From NCBI GenBank assembly GCA_047629975.1, contig JBLHUT010000025.1, positions 1 to 20,240 on the forward strand: a DNA stretch of 20,240 nucleotides, read 5' to 3'. Under the pieces are notes generated by a model. That model saw only the letters and a program-made list of their open reading frames with translations, was not told the origin of the DNA and ran no database searches. The position numbers and the translations under genes are program-made. Source of the DNA: JBLHUT01 sp047629975. GTDB lineage: Bacteria; Pseudomonadota; Alphaproteobacteria; Rhodobacterales; Rhodobacteraceae. Below, piece by piece: positions 5,972 to 13,539 of the stretch (position 1 is the stretch's first letter; each line of letters starts with the position of its first letter).

Positions 5972-8331
5972 CAGAACCGTGTCGAGATCGTCAGGTCAAA
6001 AGGCTGATCGCTGTCATAACTCTGGCTGTTGAGCACCTCGGAAAAGTTGAACCGCAACGGACCGATCGGCGTGTCCCAGAAAATCGAGAACCCGATCGCC
6101 TGACGCCAGTAAAGATCGTCATCCACAGGGTTTGTGCCCGACGGGCCACCCGCGGTACTATCAAGCGCCCACAACGAGCCGATGTCATAAAACAGCCCCC
6201 CCTCAATGCCGTATTCTTCTGGAAGGCCAATGGGGAAATCAGCCTCAAGGCGCAACACCGCGTACATGTTGCCCCCCAAAGCATCCTGATTGCTGACCAG
6301 CAGATCCCGTGGTCCGACGCCGTTCGGCTCGAAACCGCGCATCTTTCCGTTAAGCGAGAACCGCTCGATCACTGTCGAGCCTCCCGTGATGTAATGCAGC
6401 GCGCCGGTTTCGAACTCGGCCCGCAGCCGGAGGTCCTCGTTCCAGATCTTTGTCTCCGCGGCAACAAGTGCTGTTGAGCGGGTGTAGCTGTCACTTTCGG
6501 TGACGCCGAATTCCTGATCAAAGCGGAACAGGACGCCTGCATTCGGGTTCAACCCTCTGCGACGCGTGTCATAAATATACGTGAGACCAGCAGAGGTGGA
6601 GTAAATCCCGCCCTCCTCAACGCGCAAGATGTTCGAAGACCCGGTGTCCACAGGCACCGCCAAAGGATCGCCAAGATCAACATTCAGCAACTCGTTGAAA
6701 TTGAGGCCTGCGCGCACACCAAACCGGCTGAACTCGCTTAGCGGGAACTCGAAATAAGGCGAGATCGACGCGCGGCGCGTGCCGTAATTCGAATTGTCGT
6801 TATCGCTTGACCGCAAGAACGCGTTAAAACCAAACGTCACATCACGCCCCAGAAACGACGGCTCTGCAAAGCCGACCGAAAACGCCTCGGCGCTGTCGGT
6901 CGTGTTGATCTCGAAACTCAACCTCTGCCCGCGACCCAGAAAATTACGCTCTGCGAACGACAAGGTCAGCCCGATACCGTCGGCATTTCCGTAACTTGCA
7001 CCGAACCCGAGCGAGCCGGTCGGGGCTTCGACCACATTTACATCGACGATAACCTGATCAGGTGTGCTGCCTTCGCGCGCCTGAACGTCGGCGGTCTCGA
7101 AAAAGCCGAGCGCGCGAATACGCTCTGCGCTCTCGCGAATTTCACGCGCGTTGAACGGATCGCCTTCTACGACCCTGAACTGCTTGCGTACAACCCTGTC
7201 GAGGGTGGTTGTGTTGCCTTCGATGTCGATACGTTCAACGAAAATGCGCGGCCCGCGGCTGAGGTTGAAATCGACATCCAGTGTCAGAGTGCGGTCGTTG
7301 CGCGTCACACGCGGGTCAACCCGCACAAAATTTTCGCTATTGCGCACGGCCAGACGTTCAAGCCGCGCAATTGCATTCTCGAGCACCGCAGGGTTGTAAT
7401 TGCTACCGCTGCGGATGCGAATGGCGTTTCGGTATTCATCGGGATCAACGGTGTCGATATCGGACGTCACGGTCACTTCGCCGATGCTGAATTGCTGTCC
7501 TTCGCGCACGTTGAAGGTCAGCAGGAAGCCCGCACGGTCGCGTGACAATTCGGTCGTGACCGACAGAACCTGAAAATCGACATATCCACGCGACTGATAG
7601 AAATCGCGAAGCACCTGCCGGTCGAATTGCACCCGATCCTCAACCAGCGTGTCCGACTGAACAAGGCGTCGGAAAATACCGGCTTGCTTTGTCTCGAGAA
7701 CACGCCGCAACCTCCCGTCGGAAAACGCTCTGTTGCCGACAAAAGACAGGCGCTCGACTTCGATTACGCGCCCTTCGGTTATTTCAAACACCAGATCAAC
7801 GCGGTTGTCTGTCCGGCGGATTATTTTCGGATCGACCGTCGCAGCAAGTCTGCCACCTTGTTTGTAAGCATCCGCGATGCTGGCGGCATCGGTTTCGGCC
7901 TGACTGGGGCTGTAGACGCGGCGGGGCTTGGACCCGATGATTGTTTCAAGCACATCATCCTTGAGCCGGTCGTTGCCCTCAAAGGCAATCTGGTTGATTG
8001 TCGGAAACTCCTGGACACGCACAGTCAGGGTATTGCCGCGCGGCTCAAGCTCGACAGTTTCAAACAAGCCCGAGTTGATAATACTTTGATACGCGTCGTT
8101 CAGGCGGGCAGCATCGACTTGCTCGCCGCGCGAAATCCCCGCGTAGGTCAGGATCGTCGAGGAATCGACCCTCAGGTTGCCGATGACCTCGACCCTGCTG
8201 AAGGAATAGGTCTGTGCATGGGACGGAGATGTCCCGGCCGCCGATAGCGTTGAAAACGCAATCAAAAAGATTAACATTGTACGTAACAATGCGCGTTTAG
8301 GGCCCATCATGCCTTTGATCAAACACTGCAT
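5971..8331 (-). CDS. bamA: Outer membrane protein assembly factor BamA
   Basis: A 786-residue Omp85 protein, the core of the BAM complex that folds beta-barrel proteins into the outer membrane. A signal peptide ends at SHA-Q (39/40). Five POTRA-type repeats follow up to about residue 430 (for example IEVERLSFVGNRAFSDG and IFVERIDIEGNTTTLDR), then a C-terminal beta-barrel. The barrel shows the conserved loop-6 RGF at 665-667 and ends in TISTRF, the C-terminal aromatic signature of outer-membrane barrels. The ATG at 8331 has a GGGGGC eight bases upstream; internal ATGs at 8310 and 8307 are possible but have poorer spacing. It is followed by its chaperone skp with a one-base overlap. Confidence 0.96.
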   Translation of the reverse strand: MQCLIKGMMGPKRALLRTMLIFLIAFSTLSAAGTSPSHAQTYSFSRVEVIGNLRVDSSTILTYAGISRGEQVDAARLNDAYQSIINSGLFETVELEPRGNTLTVRVQEFPTINQIAFEGNDRLKDDVLETIIGSKPRRVYSPSQAETDAASIADAYKQGGRLAATVDPKIIRRTDNRVDLVFEITEGRVIEVERLSFVGNRAFSDGRLRRVLETKQAGIFRRLVQSDTLVEDRVQFDRQVLRDFYQSRGYVDFQVLSVTTELSRDRAGFLLTFNVREGQQFSIGEVTVTSDIDTVDPDEYRNAIRIRSGSNYNPAVLENAIARLERLAVRNSENFVRVDPRVTRNDRTLTLDVDFNLSRGPRIFVERIDIEGNTTTLDRVVRKQFRVVEGDPFNAREIRESAERIRALGFFETADVQAREGSTPDQVIVDVNVVEAPTGSLGFGASYGNADGIGLTLSFAERNFLGRGQRLSFEINTTDSAEAFSVGFAEPSFLGRDVTFGFNAFLRSSDNDNSNYGTRRASISPYFEFPLSEFSRFGVRAGLNFNELLNVDLGDPLAVPVDTGSSNILRVEEGGIYSTSAGLTYIYDTRRRGLNPNAGVLFRFDQEFGVTESDSYTRSTALVAAETKIWNEDLRLRAEFETGALHYITGGSTVIERFSLNGKMRGFEPNGVGPRDLLVSNQDALGGNMYAVLRLEADFPIGLPEEYGIEGGLFYDIGSLWALDSTAGGPSGTNPVDDDLYWRQAIGFSIFWDTPIGPLRFNFSEVLNSQSYDSDQPFDLTISTRF

Positions 8332-8369
8332 ATCGACTGCCCCCGAGAGTCACCACCACTATGCTGTGT

Positions 8370-8398
8370 TAGCTACCGATTTTCCAACCCCTTGTCAA
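8370..8398 (-). promoter_or_regulatory. Candidate bamA promoter
   Basis: On the reverse strand a perfect TTGACA (8398-8393) is followed after 17 bp by TAGCTA (8375-8370), a weak -10. The resulting start would give a leader of about 30-35 bases before the bamA ATG. The -35 overlaps the stop codon of the 53-aa ORF. The -10 matches the consensus poorly, so confidence is limited. Confidence 0.35.
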
Positions 8399-8556
8399 AA
8401 CACTCCGACACTAAAATACCCGCCGGCCGTCTGCGCCCGGTCAAGCAGCGAAGAAGCACTCAGCGCAAGTGCAAGTATCCCAGAGAAAAGCAGACGATCC
8501 CAATTCAATACAATCAAAAGACGCGCGCCGTCATAGCCGGAAGAAATAAGGTGCAT
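8395..8556 (-). CDS. Short ORF, predicted 53-aa single-pass membrane protein, between rseP and bamA
   Basis: A complete 53-codon ORF on the reverse strand, beginning MHLISSGYDGARLLIVLNWD. An ATG at 8556 is preceded by AAGGGA at an eight-base spacing, and it ends with TGA at 8395-8397. Residues 22-38 (LLFSGILALALSASSLL) are hydrophobic enough for one membrane helix; the N-terminus has Asp/Arg residues, and the tail (DRAQTAGGYFSVGVF) is mildly polar. It lies in operon orientation, 65 bp after the rseP stop and 63 bp before the bamA start, and fills most of an otherwise empty 290-bp gap. I do not recognise a family. Such an ORF could arise by chance, so this is a candidate only. Confidence 0.45.
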   Translation of the reverse strand: MHLISSGYDGARLLIVLNWDRLLFSGILALALSASSLLDRAQTAGGYFSVGVF

Positions 8557-8621
8557 GTGTCAAATCCCTTGTTGCCGATACGCGAACCCTACCGGCACAA
8601 GGTGTCATGAATGCGGCGTAC

Positions 8622-9959
8622 TCAGGGGCAAAACAGGTCATTGGTCAGGGCAAAAACCATCAGCGACAACATCAACGTCAGGCCAATGCCCATCAAAACC
8701 CGCAACGCCTTGTCTGAGGGCGGCTTGCCCGTGATCGCCTCGTAGGCATGAAATACCAGATGGCCACCATCAAGCACCGGAATCGGAAACAGATTAAGCA
8801 GCCCGACAGCCGTGGACAGAACCGCAATGAACCAGATAAAACTGGCAAGTCCCTGACTGGCCGCAGCCCCCGATGTCTCTGCAATCCCGATCGGACCGCG
8901 CAAGTTACACGACGAGATCGCGCCCGTGATCATGTGATACAGCCCCGAAAGCGAGCTTTCGGCGATGAACAAGGTCTGATTGGCCCCGTACGACAATGCC
9001 TCGAACACACCGGGCGTTTCGGTCGCAGGCACAAACGCCAGGCCACCCGTCATCCCGATCAGCCAACGCGTCTCGAAGCCACCCTCCGCTTTCGGCAAAT
9101 CGACCTTTCGCGGCGCCAGCGCAAACTGCATCTCTTCTCCGGCGCGCCACACATCCAGCAACAATGCAGCCCCCTCGGACGCGGCAACCCGTGTCTGCAA
9201 TTCGCTGAACGCCGTGATCGCGGTGCCATCAATACCCGTGATAACATCACCGACCGACAAGCCCACATCCATCGCCGCCGACCCTGCCTGAAGCCCGTCA
9301 ATCAACGGCGGAAACGGATAAGGCCCCTCGATGATGCGCGTGCTACCGTTGCGCAGCACCGAATATTCGATCGTTCCACCAATCGGCAACGCACCGGTGA
9401 CGGCATAGAACCCTTCGAAATCGACAATCTCCTGCCCGTTCATCGCAAGGATCTGATCGCCAGGTTCAAGGGTCCGGGATTGCTCCGGAAGCGGCTTCAT
9501 CATGCCGATCGTCAACGGCTCGACAGCATTGCCGCGCGCGAACAAAACGGCCCCGAACACAAGGATCGAAAGGATGAAATTGAACACCGGTCCGGCCGCA
9601 ACCGTGGCCGCACGTGCCCACAGCGGCGCACCGTGCATCGTGCGACGACGCGCGACCGTGTCCATCTCGGACATCTGGGCTGCGTCTTTTCCCGAGGCCG
9701 CATCGGAATCCCCGAGAAACTTCACAAAGCCTCCGAAGGGCAGAATGGCGATTTGCCACTTCGTGCCCCGCTTGTCCGTGCGCGAATAGATTACAGGACC
9801 AAACCCCAGCGAGAACACCTCGGCGTGGATCCCTGACCACCGACCGACGATGTAGTGCCCGTATTCGTGCACCGCAACGATCACCGACAACGCCACAACA
9901 AACGCCACAACAGTATAGATCACCCCCCCAAAAGAAGGGATCAGCCCGACTACATCCAT
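8622..9959 (-). CDS. rseP: Site-2 (RIP) zinc metalloprotease RseP
   Basis: A 445-residue intramembrane metalloprotease of the S2P/RseP family, which in E. coli cleaves the anti-sigma factor RseA and signal peptide remnants. The first membrane helix carries HEYGH at residues 31-35 (zinc ligands His31 and His35, catalytic Glu32). The third ligand lies in NLFPIPVLDGGH (389-400, Asp397). Between them are two PDZ-like segments, roughly 125-200 and 205-285, the second containing GLSVGDVITGIDGTAI. At least four hydrophobic segments are visible. The ATG at 9959 follows the dxr stop with only two bases between. Placement next to bamA and skp fits an envelope role; which sigma factor pathway it serves here is not shown by the sequence. 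Confidence 0.94.
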   Translation of the reverse strand: MDVVGLIPSFGGVIYTVVAFVVALSVIVAVHEYGHYIVGRWSGIHAEVFSLGFGPVIYSRTDKRGTKWQIAILPFGGFVKFLGDSDAASGKDAAQMSEMDTVARRRTMHGAPLWARAATVAAGPVFNFILSILVFGAVLFARGNAVEPLTIGMMKPLPEQSRTLEPGDQILAMNGQEIVDFEGFYAVTGALPIGGTIEYSVLRNGSTRIIEGPYPFPPLIDGLQAGSAAMDVGLSVGDVITGIDGTAITAFSELQTRVAASEGAALLLDVWRAGEEMQFALAPRKVDLPKAEGGFETRWLIGMTGGLAFVPATETPGVFEALSYGANQTLFIAESSLSGLYHMITGAISSCNLRGPIGIAETSGAAASQGLASFIWFIAVLSTAVGLLNLFPIPVLDGGHLVFHAYEAITGKPPSDKALRVLMGIGLTLMLSLMVFALTNDLFCP

Positions 9960-9961
9960 AC

Positions 9962-11140
9962 TTAACCTGCCTTGCGTCGTTTTGTTATGGCATCAGATGC
10001 CCTTGCTCTTGCAACTTGGTCCGCTTGGGTCACCGTATCAAGGTCAAGGTGATCACAATTTAGTCCGTCCTTGGCCAACATCGCCTCGAGAGTGTCTTCC
10101 ACGACGGCTGCCATCTCGAGAAATCCGATCTCGGAGGCGATGAACGCGTCCAGCGCCCGTTCCTTTGCGGCGTTGAAAACCGCGCCAGACAAGCCGCCGA
10201 TGCGCATCACATCCCGTGCAAGTCTGAGGGCCGGCCAACGGATGTCGCACGGCGCACGGAAAGAAAGCGTTGCAATCTGCGCCAGATCGAGACGCGCCAC
10301 CGGCAGATCAAGCCGCTCCGGCCAATGCAGGGCATAGCCGATTGCATGGCGCATGTCCGGCGGACCAACATGCGCCATCAACGCTCCGTCGCGAAACCCG
10401 ACAAGCGCATGGATCAGCGATTCCGGATGGACGATCACCTCGATCATAGCCGGATCAACGCCAAAAAACTCTTTTGTTTCAATAAGCTCCAGAGACTTGT
10501 TAAACATGGACGCGCTATCGATCGTGATCCGCTGTCCCATATCCCAATTCGGATGACTTGACGCCTCGGACAGGGACGCATGTGCCAACTGCTCCAGCGG
10601 CCAGTCGCGAAACGCGCCGCCAGAGGCCGTGATGATAATGCGCTCGACCGCGGCCATGTCTTCACCGACAAGCGCTTGAAAAACGGCGGAATGTTCGCTG
10701 TCAACGGGCAGGACGCGCGCATCATGTGCCCGCGCAGTGCCCATAAGCAAAGGCCCCGCCGTCACCAGAGATTCCTTGTTTGCCAACGCCAGACACGTGC
10801 CCTGCTCCAAGGCCGCCAGACCGGGGGGCAAACCAGCCGCCCCGACAATCGCCGACATCACCCAATCGGCCGGTCGCTGCGCCGCCTCGATCAGAGCCTG
10901 TTCACCCGCAGCCACCGCAACACCCGTTCCGGCCAAAAGATTACTCAGCGCCTGATAACATTCGGGATAGGCGGTGACGGCCACTTCGGCCCTAAGCGAA
11001 ATCGCCTGCGCGGCCAAACGCGCGATGTTGCGTCCCCCGGTAAGAGCGACGACCTGATAAGCTTCGGGTGCGCGTTCGATCAGATCGACCGTATTCTCGC
11101 CAATCGATCCGGTAGATCCGAAAATCGAGACACGCCTCAC
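9962..11140 (-). CDS. dxr: 1-deoxy-D-xylulose 5-phosphate reductoisomerase Dxr
   Basis: A 392-residue enzyme of the non-mevalonate isoprenoid pathway that converts DXP to MEP with NADPH. The dinucleotide-binding motif GSTGSIG is at residues 8-14; ALANKESLVTAG and ASGGAFRDWP, the NADPH and metal/substrate regions, are present, as is HPESLIHALVGFRDGALMAH followed by GPPDMRHAI. It starts with GTG at 11140, which overlaps the cdsA TGA by four bases (GTGA), so it is likely coupled to cdsA. Its product feeds the isoprenoid supply used by UppS two genes upstream. Length is usual for the family. Confidence 0.95.
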   Translation of the reverse strand: MRRVSIFGSTGSIGENTVDLIERAPEAYQVVALTGGRNIARLAAQAISLRAEVAVTAYPECYQALSNLLAGTGVAVAAGEQALIEAAQRPADWVMSAIVGAAGLPPGLAALEQGTCLALANKESLVTAGPLLMGTARAHDARVLPVDSEHSAVFQALVGEDMAAVERIIITASGGAFRDWPLEQLAHASLSEASSHPNWDMGQRITIDSASMFNKSLELIETKEFFGVDPAMIEVIVHPESLIHALVGFRDGALMAHVGPPDMRHAIGYALHWPERLDLPVARLDLAQIATLSFRAPCDIRWPALRLARDVMRIGGLSGAVFNAAKERALDAFIASEIGFLEMAAVVEDTLEAMLAKDGLNCDHLDLDTVTQADQVARARASDAITKRRKAG

Positions 11141-11940
11141 AGGCGCACTTCCGGTACAACCACAACAAGCGCGGTCAGCAACATGAACAACGATGCTCCA
11201 AGAAGCCCGTCGAACCGGTCGAACAGCCCACCGTGGCCCGGAATAAGCCCAGAGCTGTCCTTTACACCGGTGCGGCGCTTAACGGCACTTTCCGCAACAT
11301 CACCTAGCTGGCTGGCAAAACTGAGCAACGCCGAGATCCAGATCAGGTCGGTTCCCGCCGTGGTAAACCCCAGAAACGCCCAGCCGACCAAAGCCGCCCC
11401 GATCCAGCCGGCAACAGTTCCCGACCATGTCTTTTTGGGGCTGATCGCCGGCCAGAATTTCGGCCCCCCAATAATGCGTCCGGCAAAATATCCGGCAATA
11501 TCCGTAACGACCACAACAAAAACCAACCAGAAAATCCACGTGCCACCATGAATTTCACGGAATGTCACAAGACCCCAGCCCGCAAAGACGATCCCCAATG
11601 CATAAAGGAAGAACGTGATCTGCTCGCGCTTGGCCGTGACCGCACCCAGAACAGCCGGTACAAACAAAAGCATCAGATACAGCCCACCGCCGGCCCCGAG
11701 CACGCCTGACAGCACACTTGCCGTCAAAGCCGCCAATAGCATGGCATAAGGGCCGTCGTCGGACCGGATCATGCGCGCAAGTTCCCAAACCATGACAGCG
11801 GTGACAAACACCGCCAACATCTGGAACCAGACACCACCAAGCCGGATGGCAATGACGCCAACCACAACCATCGCCACACCCCAGATCGTCCGGGGGGCGA
11901 GATCATCCCATTGGGACCGCTTCGGGTCGACGTCAGGCAC
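11137..11940 (-). CDS. cdsA: Phosphatidate cytidylyltransferase CdsA
   Basis: A 267-residue integral membrane protein that makes CDP-diacylglycerol from phosphatidate and CTP, the entry to phospholipid synthesis. The family signature AVKRRTGVKDSSGLIPGHGG continuing to LFDRFD spans residues 219-244, and ISPKKTWSGTVAGW is also conserved. About seven hydrophobic segments are seen. The reading frame stays open 51 codons upstream inside uppS, but GTG at 11940 is chosen: it has GGAG six bases upstream, gives the usual protein length and overlaps the uppS stop by eight bases. Its own stop overlaps the dxr GTG by four bases. Confidence 0.93.
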   Translation of the reverse strand: MPDVDPKRSQWDDLAPRTIWGVAMVVVGVIAIRLGGVWFQMLAVFVTAVMVWELARMIRSDDGPYAMLLAALTASVLSGVLGAGGGLYLMLLFVPAVLGAVTAKREQITFFLYALGIVFAGWGLVTFREIHGGTWIFWLVFVVVVTDIAGYFAGRIIGGPKFWPAISPKKTWSGTVAGWIGAALVGWAFLGFTTAGTDLIWISALLSFASQLGDVAESAVKRRTGVKDSSGLIPGHGGLFDRFDGLLGASLFMLLTALVVVVPEVRL

Positions 11941-12658
11941 TGACCGCTCCGAACCGGCGCTCGCGCCGTCCGTAAGACGCCAGAACCTCTTGAAATTGCT
12001 CGGCCGTAAAATCAGGCCAGAGTGTATCGACAAACTCGTATTCGGAATAAGCCGATTGCCACAAAAGAAAGTTTGAAATCCGTGCCTCGCCACTGGTGCG
12101 GATCACAAGATCGGGATCAGGCAGCATGCACGTGTCCAGAAAACCCGCCAATGTTCCCGCATCAACGTCTTCGGCCCGCAAACGGCCATTCGCCACCTCT
12201 GTCGCAAGGCGTTGTGTGGCGCGGGTCACCTCGTCGCGCCCGCCGTAATTCAGGGCAACGGTCAGATGAACAAGATCATTTTGCGCCGTAAGCACCTCAA
12301 GGTTATCCATCATCTGAACCAGCTTCCGGTCCAGCCTGACACGGTCACCGATAAACCGGACGCGCACGCCGTTTGACAACAGCTGTTGTGCCTCACGCTG
12401 GATATACCGCTTGAAAAGCAGCATAAGACCCGAAACCTCGACCTGTGTCCGCTTCCAGTTCTCGGTGGAAAACGCAAAAATCGTTAGATATCGCACGCCG
12501 AGGTCCGGACAGGCCTCTACGATCTCACGAACACGCCGCGCTCCGGCCTGATGGCCAAACAGGCGCGGCTTACCGCGCGACGTCGCCCAACGGCCGTTGC
12601 CATCCATGATTATGGCAACGTGTTCGGGTGTCGTCGCTCTGTTGTCCTTCGCGGCCAT
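11933..12658 (-). CDS. uppS: Isoprenyl transferase (undecaprenyl diphosphate synthase) UppS
   Basis: A 241-residue cis-prenyltransferase that builds the undecaprenyl carrier for peptidoglycan and polysaccharide synthesis from FPP and IPP. HVAIIMDGNGRWA at residues 13-25 carries the catalytic Asp19; FAFSTENWKR and the pyrophosphate-binding RTSGEARISNFLLWQSAYSE at 187-206 are both complete. The ATG at 12658 has a near-perfect Shine-Dalgarno AAGGAGG (12669-12663). Length matches the family. It is separated from frr by 109 bp, the second largest gap within the block, and overlaps cdsA at its end. The gap holds a 16-bp palindrome and a hairpin, so a separate promoter for uppS-cdsA-dxr-rseP is possible. 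Confidence 0.95.
   Translation of the reverse strand: MAAKDNRATTPEHVAIIMDGNGRWATSRGKPRLFGHQAGARRVREIVEACPDLGVRYLTIFAFSTENWKRTQVEVSGLMLLFKRYIQREAQQLLSNGVRVRFIGDRVRLDRKLVQMMDNLEVLTAQNDLVHLTVALNYGGRDEVTRATQRLATEVANGRLRAEDVDAGTLAGFLDTCMLPDPDLVIRTSGEARISNFLLWQSAYSEYEFVDTLWPDFTAEQFQEVLASYGRRERRFGAVSA
11947..11950 (-). promoter_or_regulatory. Ribosome binding site fixing the cdsA GTG start
   Basis: On the reverse strand GGAG, six bases, then GTG. The site lies inside the last codons of uppS and supports the start at 11940 instead of the far upstream ATG in the same frame. Confidence 0.6.
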
Positions 12659-12693
12659 CCGGCCTCCTTGCGTTGCGCGGAGCGCATTTTATT

Positions 12694-12709
12694 GCGGGAA
12701 TGCTCCCGC
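12694..12709. repeat. Six-base-pair hairpin in the frr-uppS gap
   Basis: GCGGGA, four bases, TCCCGC: a perfect stem. On the reverse (transcribed) strand it is followed by AATAAAAT, not a T-run, so it is not a standard terminator; it lies about 35 bases before the uppS start codon. Confidence 0.35.
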
Positions 12710-12728
12710 TAGCAAAGCCTTTACAGCA

Positions 12729-12744
12729 TTTTGGTTAACCAAAA
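12729..12744. promoter_or_regulatory. 16-bp perfect palindrome in the frr-uppS gap
   Basis: TTTTGGTTAACCAAAA is a perfect palindrome lying 24 bp after the frr stop. Each strand contains TTAACCA, seven of eight positions of the CtrA half-site. It could be an operator for a dimeric regulator; no specific regulator can be assigned from the sequence. Confidence 0.4.
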
Positions 12745-12767
12745 GCCGGCGCTCTGTCTGATTTGAC

Positions 12768-13334
12768 TTACACTTGCATGATTTCGGCCTGCTTACGCTC
12801 CAATGCCACATCGATAGCCGAGATTGCGGCATCCGTCAGGGTCTGGACCTCGTCAGACCAGATCTTGAGATCATCCTCTGACAGCCCGTTCGTCTTTGCC
12901 TTTTTCAGCCTGTCCATGCCGTCGCGGCGCACATTTCGCACGGCGACACGGGCGTGTTCGGTATAGTTTGCAGCCACCTTGGTCAATTCGCGGCGACGCT
13001 CTTCGTTGAGTTCGGGAATGGGCAGCCGGATAATCGTGCCGTCCACGACAGGATTGATCCCCAAACCACTTTCGCGCAGGGCCTTTTCGACCTTGCTGAC
13101 AAGACCCTTGTCCCAGATGTTGATCGTCAGCATCCGCGGCTCGGGCACATTGACCGTTCCGACCTGATTGATAGGCGTCGACGACCCATAGGCGTCAACC
13201 ATCACCGGATCCAGCATCGAAGCCGCCGCACGGCCCGTCCGCAAGGTCAGAAACTCGCTTTTCAACGCGGCCATCGCCCCGTCCATGCGCCGCTGGATAT
13301 CATCAAGGTCCAAGTCAAAATCGTCTTCGGCCAT
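12768..13334 (-). CDS. frr: Ribosome recycling factor
   Basis: A 188-residue RRF that splits post-termination ribosomes together with EF-G. The sequence is typical throughout: LRTGRAAASMLDPVMVDAYG, TPINQVGTVNVPEPRMLTI, the hinge and ESGLGINPVVDGTIIRLPIP, followed by ELNEERRRELTKVA and the C-terminal helix. Usual length is 185 residues. The ATG at 13334 has AAGGG seven bases upstream. It follows pyrH in the common pyrH-frr order, but with a 205-bp gap that contains a 30-codon ORF starting directly at the pyrH stop. Confidence 0.96.
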   Translation of the reverse strand: MAEDDFDLDLDDIQRRMDGAMAALKSEFLTLRTGRAAASMLDPVMVDAYGSSTPINQVGTVNVPEPRMLTINIWDKGLVSKVEKALRESGLGINPVVDGTIIRLPIPELNEERRRELTKVAANYTEHARVAVRNVRRDGMDRLKKAKTNGLSEDDLKIWSDEVQTLTDAAISAIDVALERKQAEIMQV

Positions 13335-13446
13335 TATTCGCCCTTTTCGTACAAGTCAGCCAACAGGAACGCCCCGTTGTGATCGTCAGTCTCGTTTTTA
13401 GCGTTAAACGCCGTCGATTGTGAAGGCATTAACTACGAATTTTTGC

Positions 13447-13539
13447 TCAGGCCCAACCGAACATTTGCGCGCCCCGCAACAAAATCCAAAGCGTGACCCC
13501 AAGCCCCCCCAGTTTTAAAAGGAGCCAAAGCCGCAGCAT
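13447..13539 (-). CDS. Short ORF, predicted 30-aa hydrophobic peptide, between pyrH and frr
   Basis: The ATG at 13539 immediately follows the pyrH TGA (TGAATG), and the ORF runs 30 codons to a TGA at 13447-13449. The peptide begins MLRLWLLLKLGGLGVTLWIL and ends LRGAQMFGWA. It has one hydrophobic stretch long enough for a membrane helix with flanking Arg/Lys residues, and three Trp. Direct abutment to the pyrH stop suggests translation by re-initiation; no separate strong Shine-Dalgarno is visible. The remaining 112 bp to frr hold no further ORF that I can support. I do not recognise a family, and chance cannot be excluded for so short an ORF. Confidence 0.5.
   Translation of the reverse strand: MLRLWLLLKLGGLGVTLWILLRGAQMFGWA

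Noticed and set aside
8748..9836. Long 362-codon plus-strand ORF opposite rseP
   Set aside because: Arg/His/Gln-rich composition typical of the antisense of a GC-rich gene; rseP on the other strand has complete catalytic motifs.
11941..12093. Upstream extension of cdsA inside uppS (51 codons)
   Set aside because: The added residues do not look like CdsA, and the GTG at 11940 has a well placed GGAG and gives the normal size.
13395..13412. GCGTT-A-AACGC near-palindrome upstream of frr
   Set aside because: Short arms, no T-run in the right direction and no matching promoter elements; too weak to list as a feature.
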